From: Pseudonocardia broussonetiae
Lineage (GTDB): Bacteria > Actinomycetota > Actinomycetes > Mycobacteriales > Pseudonocardiaceae
Length of the DNA: 64,000 nt
Assembly (NCBI RefSeq): GCF_013155125.1
Contig: NZ_CP053564.1
Span: forward strand, 6,889,501 to 6,953,500
Reading direction: 5' to 3'
Shown here: positions 56,761-64,000 of the stretch, piece after piece
Numbering within the stretch: position 1 is the first letter of the stretch
Layout: each line of letters starts with the position of its first letter
Program-made: the position numbers and the translations under genes
Notes under the pieces: generated by a model
What the model was told of the DNA's origin: nothing
Databases searched by the model: none
Seen by the model: only the letters and a program-made list of their open reading frames with translations

Positions 56761-57978
56761 TCAGGGCGCGGGGACGTGGCGCAGGTGCACCGCCAGCACC
56801 AGTGCCGCGCCCAGCAGCGCGCTGACGTAGCCGACGAGCCCGGGCCAGCCGGCGAGGTCGAACGCGACCCCGCCGAGCAGGCCGCCGACGCTCGACCCGG
56901 CGTAGTAGGCGAACAGGTAGAGCGACGACGCCTGGCTGGGGTCGCCGCCCGGCAGCAGCACCGAGCGGCGGCCCACCCAGCTGCTGGCCACGGAGTGGGC
57001 GCCGAAGAAGCCGACCGTCAGCAGGAGCACGCCCGCCAGCACCAGCGGCAGGACGTCGGGCACCGTCACCCACGCCCCGAGCAGCGCGATCAGCACCGTG
57101 CCCCAGAGGACCTTGCGGCGACCGAAGCGGTCGCCCAGGCGCCCGGCCGTCGTCGACGCGCCGGTGCCCACGAGGTAGCCGAGGAACACCAGCCCGACCA
57201 GGGCGCCCGGCAGTGCGAACGGCGCGTCGAGCAGCCGGAAGGACAGGAAGTTGTAGACGGTGACGAACGTGCCCATCAGCGCGAACGCGATGCCGAACAG
57301 GCAGCGCAGGCCGGGGTCGCGCAGGTGCAGGCGCACCGAGCCGCCCAGGTCGCGCAGCCGGATCCGCGGCGCCCGACCCCCGACGGTCGGCGGCAGCAGC
57401 AACCGGAACGCGACCGTGCACGCCAGCGACACGACCCCGACGGCCGCCAGCCCGGCGCGCCACCCGCCGAACTCCGCGACGGTGCCGGCGATCAGCCGCC
57501 CGGACAGCCCGCCGACGGTGTTGCCCGCGATGAGCAGGCCGACCGCGCCGCCGAGCCAGCGCGGCGCCACCTCGCGCGTCACGTGCGCCATGAGCAGGGC
57601 CGGCAGGGCGGCGAGCGCGACGCCCTGCAGCGCCCGGATCCCGACCAGCACCGCGAAGGTCGGCGACAGCGGCGCGAGCAGCGCCAGCACCGCCGACGCG
57701 GCGAGCGCCCACGTCATCACCCGCGCCCGGCCCCACGACTCGGCGACGGCGGCCAGCGGCACGATCGCCAGGGCCAGGGTGCCGGTGGTGGCCGAGAGGG
57801 CCAGGCTCGACGTCGACGACGACACGCCGAACTCCGCGGCCAGCGTCGGCAGCAGCCCCTGCACGCTGTAGACCAGCACGAACGTCGCCAGGCCGCCGCA
57901 CCACAGCGCCGCGCCGAGCCGGCGGTAGCCGGGCGTCCCGCGTTCGTGGCCGACAGGGGCGGCGAGGGTCGTTGTCAT
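56761..57978 (-). CDS. MFS transporter (405 aa)
   Basis: Twelve hydrophobic segments. AESWGRARVMTWALAASAVL and GRLGDRFGRRKVLWGTVLIA carry the loop 2-3 and loop 8-9 MFS motifs; VYSVQGLLPTLAAEFGVSSS is the first helix region typical of the AraJ/YnfM-like group of drug and sugar exporters. ATG at 57978. No regulator is adjacent. Likely a proton-driven exporter of unknown substrate. Confidence 0.88.
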   Translation of the reverse strand: MTTTLAAPVGHERGTPGYRRLGAALWCGGLATFVLVYSVQGLLPTLAAEFGVSSSTSSLALSATTGTLALAIVPLAAVAESWGRARVMTWALAASAVLALLAPLSPTFAVLVGIRALQGVALAALPALLMAHVTREVAPRWLGGAVGLLIAGNTVGGLSGRLIAGTVAEFGGWRAGLAAVGVVSLACTVAFRLLLPPTVGGRAPRIRLRDLGGSVRLHLRDPGLRCLFGIAFALMGTFVTVYNFLSFRLLDAPFALPGALVGLVFLGYLVGTGASTTAGRLGDRFGRRKVLWGTVLIALLGAWVTVPDVLPLVLAGVLLLTVGFFGAHSVASSWVGRRSVLLPGGDPSQASSLYLFAYYAGSSVGGLLGGVAFDLAGWPGLVGYVSALLGAALVLAVHLRHVPAP

Positions 57979-58008
57979 CGCTATCGACCCTACGTCGCGC
58001 GGGCGCCG

Positions 58009-58686
58009 TCAGCGGTGTGAGACGGGCCTCCCGGCGACGTGCTCGTAGGCGGCGAACTCGACGGTGCGCCGCAGCGTGAAGCCGAGGTGCTCGTAGAGCC
58101 GCAGCGCGCCGGTGTTGGCCGCGGAGGCGTGCAGGAACGGGACGTCGCCGCGCTCGCGGATCACCGCCCCGACCGCCCGCACCAGCCGCGACCCCAGCCC
58201 GCGTCCGCGCGCCTCCGGCGCCGTGCAGACCGCGCTGATCTCCGACCAGCCCGGCGGCCGCATCCGCTCCCCCGCCATCGCGACGAGCGCCCCGCCGTGC
58301 CGGATGCCGAGGTAGGTGCCCATCTCGATCGTGCGCTTGGCGAACGGGCCGGGCCGGGTGCGCTCGACGAGGTCGAGCATCTCGGGCACGTCGTCCGGGC
58401 CGAGCACGACCGCCTCCGGATCCGGGGTCACGACCATCCCGGACCCGTCGTACTGGACGCCGGGGATCAGCATCGTGCGCTCCCAGCCCGCCGGTGCCGT
58501 GCGCGGGTCGCCCGCGGTCGCGACGACGCCGAACTCCTCGGCGTCGCGCCAGCCGTCGGCGTCGTCGGGGAACACGCCCCAGACCGACATCTCCGGCGGG
58601 TAGCGCAGCGCGGAGCCGTGGCGCAGGGCGAAGGGGGCGTGCGTGCCGGTGAGCGCGGAGCGCACCGGGTCGTCGAGCGGATGCAT
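58009..58686 (-). CDS. GNAT N-acetyltransferase (225 aa)
   Basis: C-terminal GNAT domain: LGIRHGGALVAMAGERMRPP, then CTAPEARGRGLGSRLVRAVG (acetyl-CoA loop) and HASAANTGALRLYEHLGFTL. The N-terminal 90 residues are the extra part found in the FR47-like subgroup. ATG at 58686 is chosen; the longer frame to 58881 would run through a hairpin. It is 30 bases upstream of the MFS gene on the same strand, so the two are co-transcribed. Confidence 0.83.
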   Translation of the reverse strand: MHPLDDPVRSALTGTHAPFALRHGSALRYPPEMSVWGVFPDDADGWRDAEEFGVVATAGDPRTAPAGWERTMLIPGVQYDGSGMVVTPDPEAVVLGPDDVPEMLDLVERTRPGPFAKRTIEMGTYLGIRHGGALVAMAGERMRPPGWSEISAVCTAPEARGRGLGSRLVRAVGAVIRERGDVPFLHASAANTGALRLYEHLGFTLRRTVEFAAYEHVAGRPVSHR

Positions 58687-58756
58687 CCCCCGATCATCGC
58701 TCAGCCCGCGGGCGGCGTCGCCGGGGTACCGGCGGCCCGGCCGGGGTGAACCCCGC

Positions 58757-58814
58757 TGATCAAGGGCGGATGGTCGCGGCGGGTGATCCACTGGCGACCA
58801 TCTGCCCTTGATCA
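58757..58814. repeat. 21-base inverted repeat (hairpin)
   Basis: Arms 58757-58777 and 58794-58814 match with one mismatch around a 16-base loop; the outer part of the stem is TGATCAAGGGC / GCCCTTGATCA. It lies between the divergent GNAT and enoyl-CoA hydratase genes, where a terminator is not needed. Confidence 0.85.
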
Positions 58815-58958
58815 CGACCCACAGGGCGGCGCAGGGCAACGCGGGCGGGCGGGCGAGGACCGCGGTCGGTGTCGGGCACACGTGAGCCGGGAGGCGGGTC
58901 CCGGGGACGGAGCGGGGTTAGCCTGCACCCGCTGCCTCACCCGACCGGACGGAGCGCG

Positions 58959-59798
58959 ATGAGCGGCACGGCCTTCCCCGACGTCGACCCCACCCGGGTC
59001 ACGACCACCCTCACCGACGGCGTCGCCGACGTGCGGCTCGCGCGGCCGGAGAAGCGCAACGCGCTGGACCCCGCGATGTTCGCCGCGATCGTCCGCACCG
59101 GCGAGGCCCTGCGCACGACGCCCGGCGTCCGCGCGGTCGTGCTCTCCGGCGAGGGCCCCGACTTCTGCGCGGGCCTCGACTTCGGCGCGTTCCGGGCGAT
59201 GCGCAACGGGGAGCGGCTCTCGGCGTCGGTCGACCTCCCCCCGGCCGACGGGCCGGCGCGGGCCACCGGCCAGCGGGCGGCGCACGCGTGGGCGCGGATC
59301 CCGGTGCCGGTGATCGCCGCGGTGCGGGGCAACGCGCTGGGCGGCGGGCTGCAGATCGCGCTCGGCGCCGACATCCGCCTGGTCCACCCGGACGCCGTGC
59401 TGTCGGTGCTGGAGATCCAGTGGGGGCTGATCCCGGACATGACCGGCACGCAGGTGCTGCCCGAGCTGGTCGGCCGCGACGTCGCCAAGGAGCTGACGCT
59501 GACCGGACGCCGGGTGAGCGGCACCGAGGCCGTCGCGCTCGGGCTCGCCACCCGCGTCGAGGACGACCCGCTCGCCGCCGCACTGGCCATGGCCGGCGAG
59601 ATCGCCGCCCTCAGCCCGCACGCCGTGCGGGCGGCCAAGCGCCTGCTCGATGCCGCCGGCCGCGTCGACCTGGAGACGGGCTTCGCCGCCGAGCAGGACG
59701 AGATCGGCGCCCTGATCGGCAGCCCGAACCAGGCCGAGGCCGTGACGGCCCGGTTCGAGCGGCGCGCGCCGGTGTTCGCCGACCCCGACCTGCGGTAG
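58959..59798 (+). CDS. Enoyl-CoA hydratase/isomerase family protein (279 aa)
   Basis: Crotonase fold: LARPEKRNALDPAMFAAIVR, SGEGPDFCAGLDFGAF and VRGNALGGGLQIALGADIRL give both oxyanion-hole loops. VLEIQWGLIPDMTGTQVLPE lies over the active site and has Asp rather than the second catalytic Glu of classical hydratases, suggesting an isomerase-like or other crotonase reaction. ATG at 58959 after GGAG. It is a single gene and ends 4 bases from the convergent azoreductase gene. Confidence 0.85.
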   Translation: MSGTAFPDVDPTRVTTTLTDGVADVRLARPEKRNALDPAMFAAIVRTGEALRTTPGVRAVVLSGEGPDFCAGLDFGAFRAMRNGERLSASVDLPPADGPARATGQRAAHAWARIPVPVIAAVRGNALGGGLQIALGADIRLVHPDAVLSVLEIQWGLIPDMTGTQVLPELVGRDVAKELTLTGRRVSGTEAVALGLATRVEDDPLAAALAMAGEIAALSPHAVRAAKRLLDAAGRVDLETGFAAEQDEIGALIGSPNQAEAVTARFERRAPVFADPDLR

Positions 59799-59802
59799 GA
59801 CG

Positions 59803-60447
59803 TCAGGCGGCGGTGCGGGCCGCCAGCGCCTTGCCGACCTCGGACGCGCGCTCGTGGGCCTGCGCCTGCGAGGCCTCGGCCAGCGGCACGAGCTCGGCCA
59901 TCGCCGGGGTGACGGGGGCGAGGGTCAGCTCGGCCTCGACGAGGGTGAGGTCGGCGCCCCAGACGTCGGCGAGGATGCGGACGAGGTACGGGGTGGCGTG
60001 GTCCCAACCCTCGCGGGGGGTGCCGGCGCCGTAGCCGCCGCCGCGGGCGATCACCAGCGTGACCGGGCGCCCGGCCAGCGGGGACGTGCCCGGGCCGAAG
60101 CGGGAGTCGGTGATCAGCAGGTCGATCCACGCCTTGAGGTGCGCCGGCACGCCGAAGTTGTAGAGCGGCGTGGCGATGACCACGACGTCGGCACCGAGCA
60201 CCTCGTCGGCGAGCTGCCGGGTGAGGTCGAGCGCAGCGCGCTGCTCGTCGGAGCGCTGGTCCTCCGGGGTGAACCCGGCGAACGCGGCGACCGGCCAGAC
60301 GTTCGGCAGCGGGTCCGCGACGAGGTCGCGGCGCCCGACCGTCGCGTTCGGGTGCTGCTCGAGGTAGGCGCGCTCGAGGGTGTCGGCGACCCCGCGGCTC
60401 ACGGAGCCCTCGGTGCGGATGCTGCTGTCGAGGCGGAACATGCTCAT
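59803..60447 (-). CDS. azoR: FMN-dependent NADH-azoreductase AzoR-like (214 aa)
   Basis: Flavodoxin-like fold with an N-terminal phosphate-binding FRLDSSIRTEGSVSRGVADT, IATPLYNFGVPAHLKAWIDL (FMN isoalloxazine loop) and VIARGGGYGAGTPREGWDH. These match the AzoR quinone/azo reductase family. ATG at 60447 follows AGGAGAAT. Divergent from a MarR gene across 96 bases holding a clear dyad, the usual arrangement for quinone-stress responses. Confidence 0.88.
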   Translation of the reverse strand: MSMFRLDSSIRTEGSVSRGVADTLERAYLEQHPNATVGRRDLVADPLPNVWPVAAFAGFTPEDQRSDEQRAALDLTRQLADEVLGADVVVIATPLYNFGVPAHLKAWIDLLITDSRFGPGTSPLAGRPVTLVIARGGGYGAGTPREGWDHATPYLVRILADVWGADLTLVEAELTLAPVTPAMAELVPLAEASQAQAHERASEVGKALAARTAA

Positions 60448-60504
60448 CGGATTCTCCTGTGATGCGCGGTACGTGTGATGTTCTGTGTAGCAGACGATCG
60501 CTGC

Positions 60505-60519
60505 AACAGACAATCTGTT
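60505..60519. promoter_or_regulatory. MarR-type operator AACAGA-CAA-TCTGTT
   Basis: A perfect 6+6 dyad with a 3-base centre in the 96-base space between the divergent azoreductase and MarR genes. A weaker related block, AGCAGACGATCGCTG, lies just beside it toward azoR. Confidence 0.65.
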
Positions 60520-60543
60520 CCGGCGCGTCCCGGCTAGACTGCG

Positions 60544-61125
60544 ATGGTGACCACACCCGAGCGCCCCGAGTCGGACCTCGGCTGGGCGCTGGGAACGGTG
60601 ATGCGCAGCTACCTCCGCGGCATCGACGAGGTCGTCGCCGACGTGCCCGGCGGGCCCCGCGGCTACCAGGTGCTGGCCGCCGCGGGGCGCGGCGAGGCGT
60701 CCAGCCAGCTCGCCCTCGCCCAGCACCTCGGCGTCGACCGCACCGTGATGACCTACCTGCTCGACGACCTGGAGGCCGCCGGGCTCGTCGAGCGCCGGCC
60801 CGACCCGGCCGACCGCCGCGCCCGCCGCGTCGGGCTCACCCCCGACGGGAGTGCCCGGCTCTGCACGTTGGAACGCCGGCTGCGCTGCGCCGAGGAGCGG
60901 GTCCTGGCGCCGCTGGCCGAGGAGGAGCGCACCGTGCTGCGCGAGCTGCTGGCCCGCATCGCGCTCGGCGCGGCCCCGGTGAACCCCTGCCAGGTGGCCG
61001 AGGAGATGCAGGCGCAGGACGCGGCGGTCAGCGCATCCCGAGGTCGAGCTCCGCGGAGATCCGCCGCTGCACCGACGCCACGGCCCGGAACGCCTCGCGC
61101 AGCGACGCCCGCGTCACCGCGCTGA
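60544..61125 (+). CDS. MarR-family transcriptional regulator (193 aa)
   Basis: Winged helix with SSQLALAQHLGVDRTVMTYL as the recognition region, LDDLEAAGLVERRPDPADRR as the wing with the conserved D-R-R pattern, and helical dimerisation ends. The recognisable domain ends near residue 150. The last 35 residues are Ser/Arg/Pro-rich and overlap the 3' end of the convergent CBS gene by 98 bases, so a stop may have been lost. It probably represses azoR and itself through the dyad at 60505. Confidence 0.85.
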   Translation: MVTTPERPESDLGWALGTVMRSYLRGIDEVVADVPGGPRGYQVLAAAGRGEASSQLALAQHLGVDRTVMTYLLDDLEAAGLVERRPDPADRRARRVGLTPDGSARLCTLERRLRCAEERVLAPLAEEERTVLRELLARIALGAAPVNPCQVAEEMQAQDAAVSASRGRAPRRSAAAPTPRPGTPRAATPASPR

Positions 61126-62869
61126 GATCGGCGGGCCGCACGAGGTCGTCGGGGTCCTCCCCGGCGCGCAGCTGGTCGACCTGGTGGGCCAGCCGCAGGC
61201 CCAGCACCAGGTGGAACGCCTCCTCCAGCGTGGCCGCGGCGGCCGCCGGGAGCGTCCCGGCGGCGGCCGCGGCGCGCAGCCGGGCCGGCGTCGACGCCCC
61301 GGTCACCCCGGCCGCCATGCCCGCCCAGCGCGCGAGGTCGACGATCGGCACGAGGCCGCCGCGCTTGAGGTCGAGGCGCCCCCGCCGCCGCCCGCTGTGC
61401 TCGACGACGAAGTCGCGCAGGAACCCGGTGGGCGGGCGGTGCGCGAGGGCGTAGCGGCCGAGCAGGCGCAGCAGGTCGGGATGGCGGCGGGCGTCGCGGA
61501 ACACGTCGGGCACGGCCGGGTTCTGCCGGGCGCCCCACACCGGCCGCGCGTCGACGACGAGCGAGACCAGGATGGGCGCCTTCTCCTGCGTCGGGTCGTG
61601 CAGCCAGCTCCGCGCGGCGGCGGCCCACGCCTCGTAGGAGCGGGCGAAGAGCGGGTTGGTGGCGACGGCGCCGTTCGCGTCGGCCCGGAACCCGGCGGCG
61701 GCGAGCCCGGCCATGACCCGCGCGGCCAGGTCGCGGGCGTGCGCGGCGGCGACCGGGTCGTCCTCGGGGCCGACCCAGACCAGGGCGCTGTCGACGTCGG
61801 ACGACGGCACCGCCTCGCGCCGCGCCAGGCTGCCCAGCGCCAGCCAGGTCAGCGGCCGCGGGGGCGCCTCGGGCGTCGCCAGCTCGATGAGCCGGCGCGT
61901 CACCGCGTCGGCGACGACCGAGGTGATGCCGGCGATGTCGGCCGGCGCCACGCGGGCGTCGTGCAGCGCGACGATCGTCGGGGTCAGCTCGCGCGCCGCG
62001 GCGACGACCTCGTCGACGTCCCGGGCCCGCGCGATCCGCGTCCGCAGCCCGACGCTGCTGCGGGTCGTCGCCGCGACGACGTCGACGTCCTCCAGCACGC
62101 CCAGCAGCTCCCCGCCCGCGCCGAGGACGGGGACGTGGCTCACGCCGCGGTCGAGCATGTCGAGCAGGACCTCGCCGCCCAGGCGGTCGGCCGCCGCCGT
62201 CCACGCGGGCGCGGTCATCGCCTCGCGCAGGGGGGTGGCCGAGGCGTCGACCCCGTCGGCGACGACGGTCCGCAGGTCGCGGTCGGTGAGGATGCCGACC
62301 CGCCCGTGCCCGATCGGCACGACCACCGCCGACGCCCCGCACGCGGTCATCCGCCGCGCCGCCTCCCGCACGGTCGTCGACTCCTCGGCGGTGCACAGCG
62401 GCGCGCGCAGCAGCTCACCGACCGGGCGCTGCGCCGGGTCCGGGGTGCCGAGGTCGGTGCGCGGTGGCGCGAGCAGCGAGCGCGTGACGTACCGGAGCCC
62501 GGCGGGGCGCCCGAGGAGGTCGCGGACCGCGGGGCCGGGCAGCCGCAGGCAGGTCGTCGCACCACGGGCCACGGCGGTGAAGCCGAGCGGGAGCCCCGCG
62601 AGCATCGGGGCGTGCCCGAGCAGCTCCCCCGGACCGAGCAGGTCGAGCACGCGCCCGTCGTGGACGATCTCGACCGCGCCGGTCCGCACCACCCGCAGGT
62701 GCGCGGGCGGCGCCGCCCCCTCCGCGAGCACGGTCGCCCCCGCGGCGTGCTCCTCGACCTCCGCCAGCGCGGCGAGGGCGGCGAGCTCGGCGGCGTCGAG
62801 GGCGTCGAAGGGCGGGTGGGCGGCCAGGAACTCCGCGGCGGCCCCCGGTGCGACGGGGGACGGCGTCAC
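61028..62869 (-). CDS. cNMP-binding / CBS-pair / nucleotidyltransferase-like (DUF294) protein (613 aa)
   Basis: Residues 1-125 are a cyclic-nucleotide-binding-like beta barrel (GPGELLGHAPMLAGLPLGF); 140-260 hold a CBS pair (GRVGILTDRDLRTVVADGVD, VSHVPVLGAGGELLGVLEDV). The following domain carries LALGSLARREAVPSSDVDSA, the GS...DxD motif of GlnD-like nucleotidyltransferases, and a helical DUF294 C-terminus (LRDFVVEHSGRRRGRLDLKR). It probably senses nucleotides and may modify a partner protein. GTG at 62869 overlaps the upstream stop by 4 bases. Confidence 0.87.
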   Translation of the reverse strand: MTPSPVAPGAAAEFLAAHPPFDALDAAELAALAALAEVEEHAAGATVLAEGAAPPAHLRVVRTGAVEIVHDGRVLDLLGPGELLGHAPMLAGLPLGFTAVARGATTCLRLPGPAVRDLLGRPAGLRYVTRSLLAPPRTDLGTPDPAQRPVGELLRAPLCTAEESTTVREAARRMTACGASAVVVPIGHGRVGILTDRDLRTVVADGVDASATPLREAMTAPAWTAAADRLGGEVLLDMLDRGVSHVPVLGAGGELLGVLEDVDVVAATTRSSVGLRTRIARARDVDEVVAAARELTPTIVALHDARVAPADIAGITSVVADAVTRRLIELATPEAPPRPLTWLALGSLARREAVPSSDVDSALVWVGPEDDPVAAAHARDLAARVMAGLAAAGFRADANGAVATNPLFARSYEAWAAAARSWLHDPTQEKAPILVSLVVDARPVWGARQNPAVPDVFRDARRHPDLLRLLGRYALAHRPPTGFLRDFVVEHSGRRRGRLDLKRGGLVPIVDLARWAGMAAGVTGASTPARLRAAAAAGTLPAAAAATLEEAFHLVLGLRLAHQVDQLRAGEDPDDLVRPADLSAVTRASLREAFRAVASVQRRISAELDLGMR

Positions 62870-63318
62870 CGGCGGCCCGACCAGTACGCGTGGTGGGCGT
62901 CGTGCAGCAGCAGGAACGCGCCCTGCACGACGATCCCGGCGCTCGCCCCGGCCGCGCCCGGCCGGTCGCGGCGCCACCGCCACAGCGCCGCGCCGCCCGC
63001 GACGTACGCGGCGTCGAGCGCGACGTTGGCCCACAGCACCCGCCGCAGCGTCCGCGACTCGGCGGCGAGGGCGTCGTCGCTGTACGGGTCGGGCAGCTGC
63101 GCCATCCGGAGGCGCTGCAGCCGCTCGGCCACCACCACGATCGCCAAGTCGACCGCACCCCACCCGGCGTTCTGCCGCCCGAACGCCGTGACGAACGGGC
63201 CCCGCCGGGCGGCGGCGAGACCGAGTCCGGCGACGACGCTCGCCGCGCCCCACGCGGTGGTGGAGCGGGCGAGCGCGTGCTGGCGGGCCCAGGGGTCGGG
63301 CACCCTCGGGTCAGGCAC
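62866..63318 (-). CDS. Membrane protein of unknown function (150 aa)
   Basis: Four hydrophobic stretches (WGAASVVAGLGLAAARRG, WGAVDLAIVVVAERL, ANVALDAAYVAGGAALW, AGIVVQGAFLLLHDAHHAYW). The pattern RQNAGWGAVDLAI and the final DAHHAYW look conserved-domain-like, but no characterised family is recognised. It is coupled to the CBS protein by a GTGA overlap and overlaps the GMC gene end by 8 bases, so the three form one operon. Confidence 0.65.
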   Translation of the reverse strand: MPDPRVPDPWARQHALARSTTAWGAASVVAGLGLAAARRGPFVTAFGRQNAGWGAVDLAIVVVAERLQRLRMAQLPDPYSDDALAAESRTLRRVLWANVALDAAYVAGGAALWRWRRDRPGAAGASAGIVVQGAFLLLHDAHHAYWSGRR

Positions 63319-64000
63319 GGAGCAGGTCCGCGGCCTTCTCCCCCACCATCATGCAGGTGATGTTGGGGTTGATCGCCGGCAGGAACGGCAGGATCGACGC
63401 GTCGGCGACCCGCAGCCCCTCGACGCCCCGCACCCGCAGCTGCGGGTCGACCACGGCCATCGGGTCGGACGCCGGACCCATCTTCGCCGTGCACGCCGGG
63501 TGGTAGACGGTGTTGTGGGTCTTGGTGACGTAGTCGACCAGGTCGTCGTCGGTGACGGCGTCCGGCCCGGGCGTCAGCTCGCGGGTGATCCACTCCTTCA
63601 GCGCGGGCTGCTCGGCGATGCGCCGCGCGAGCTTGACCCCGTGCAGCATCACCGCCATGTCGTGACCTGGAGGATCGGTGAAGTAGCGGGGGTCGACCCG
63701 TGCGCGGTCGCGGAAGTCGCGGCTGCGCAGCCGCACCGTGCCCCGGGAGCGCCCGCGCGTGACGTTGGGCGTCAGGCAGAACCCGTTGTCGGTGGTCGGG
63801 TAGCCCCAGCGCACCGTGTTGAGGTCGAAGGGCACCGACCCGTAGTGCATCATCAGGTCCGGCCGGTCCAGCCCCTCGCGGGTGCGCGTGAACAGCCCGA
63901 TCTCCCACCACTGCGTGGAGCGCGTGACCATCGGCCGCGAGGCCTCCCACATCACCAGGCCCTCGACGTGGTCGTCCAGGTTCGACCCGACGCCCGGCGC
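63311..64000 (-). CDS. GMC-family FAD oxidoreductase, C-terminal part (cut by window end)
   Basis: The frame is open to base 64000, so the N-terminus with the FAD-binding fold is outside. The C-terminal GMC domain is clear: THNTVYHPACTAKMGPASDP with the active-site His, GVEGLRVADASILPFLPAIN and PNITCMMVGEKAADLL. It is closest in type to choline dehydrogenase-like alcohol dehydrogenases. First gene of the three-gene minus-strand operon. Substrate unknown. Confidence 0.9.
   Translation of the reverse strand, partial: APGVGSNLDDHVEGLVMWEASRPMVTRSTQWWEIGLFTRTREGLDRPDLMMHYGSVPFDLNTVRWGYPTTDNGFCLTPNVTRGRSRGTVRLRSRDFRDRARVDPRYFTDPPGHDMAVMLHGVKLARRIAEQPALKEWITRELTPGPDAVTDDDLVDYVTKTHNTVYHPACTAKMGPASDPMAVVDPQLRVRGVEGLRVADASILPFLPAINPNITCMMVGEKAADLLRA

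Noticed and set aside
1..64000. CRISPR arrays, rRNA genes or a replication origin
   Set aside because: No regularly spaced repeats, no rRNA-like sequence and no DnaA-box cluster were noticed.

Overview
The window comes from a high-GC actinobacterium. Codon use, GTG starts, many 4-base GTGA/ATGA gene overlaps, F420/flavin luciferase-like enzymes, an IdeR-type iron box and a mycothiol-dependent-isomerase family gene point to Pseudonocardia or a close relative. That assignment is inferred from gene content, not from a search.

The window has two halves that meet at a tRNA gene with anticodon CAT (42211-42285, minus). Left of it (1-42210) is an accessory catabolic region full of paralogues, gene ghosts, IS110 remnants and a tyrosine integrase that abuts the 3' end of that tRNA. 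Right of it (42286-64000) is ordinary chromosome: M13 peptidase, ROK kinase, PhoD-like phosphatase, siderophore-binding lipoprotein, fused isobutyryl-CoA mutase (icmF), MFS transporter, azoreductase/MarR pair, CBS/nucleotidyltransferase protein and a GMC oxidoreductase cut by the window edge.

Left half in order. 1-2288: two amidohydrolases and a Rieske ferredoxin. 2444-3821: one intact and one broken luciferase-like oxidoreductase. 3822-7280: a graveyard of IS110 fragments, a frameshifted TauE exporter, and an IclR regulator joined to a broken hydrolase. 7343-9868: cupin, YciI protein and a luciferase-like oxidoreductase, with ghosts of an MBL hydrolase and a small protein. 10242-13123: GntR regulator, NIPSNAP protein and an AcoR-like activator. 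13427-18816: a tight CoA-ester operon (two acyl-CoA dehydrogenases, two CaiB CoA-transferases, an enoyl-CoA hydratase). 18855-21022: a decayed copy of the 1-2288 genes. 21159-27400: GntR regulator and a minus-strand aromatic ring-hydroxylation and meta-cleavage operon (RibBA, flavin reductase, HpaB-type monooxygenase, MhpB-type extradiol dioxygenase, alpha/beta hydrolase). 27996-33911: a Baeyer-Villiger cluster (SMP-30 lactonase, BVMO, MetX-like hydrolase) divergent from a second AcoR-like activator. 33905-38157: an acyl-CoA dehydrogenase ghost, a split TPP enzyme, dodecin, MBL hydrolase and a small protein. 38381-42118: the 3' part of a tRNA-Val gene, an unrecognised two-gene cassette with a HELLGH metallopeptidase, and an integrase carrying a C-terminal GntR domain.

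How the parts fit (inference): the region looks built to attack a cyclic or aromatic ketone/phenol-type substrate through oxygen insertion, ester or lactone hydrolysis, ring hydroxylation and meta-cleavage, then CoA transfer, dehydrogenation and hydration. A palindrome of form TGTCCG-N5-CGGACA, perfect or imperfect, recurs before several of these units and is a candidate binding site for the AcoR-like activators. Duplicated cassettes have decayed in a complementary way, so the island appears to be in the middle of reduction. The strongest candidates for something undescribed are the shared palindrome regulon, the reciprocal cassette decay, the two-gene metallopeptidase cassette beside the integrase, the integrase-GntR fusion, and a 58-residue repeat protein just outside the island.
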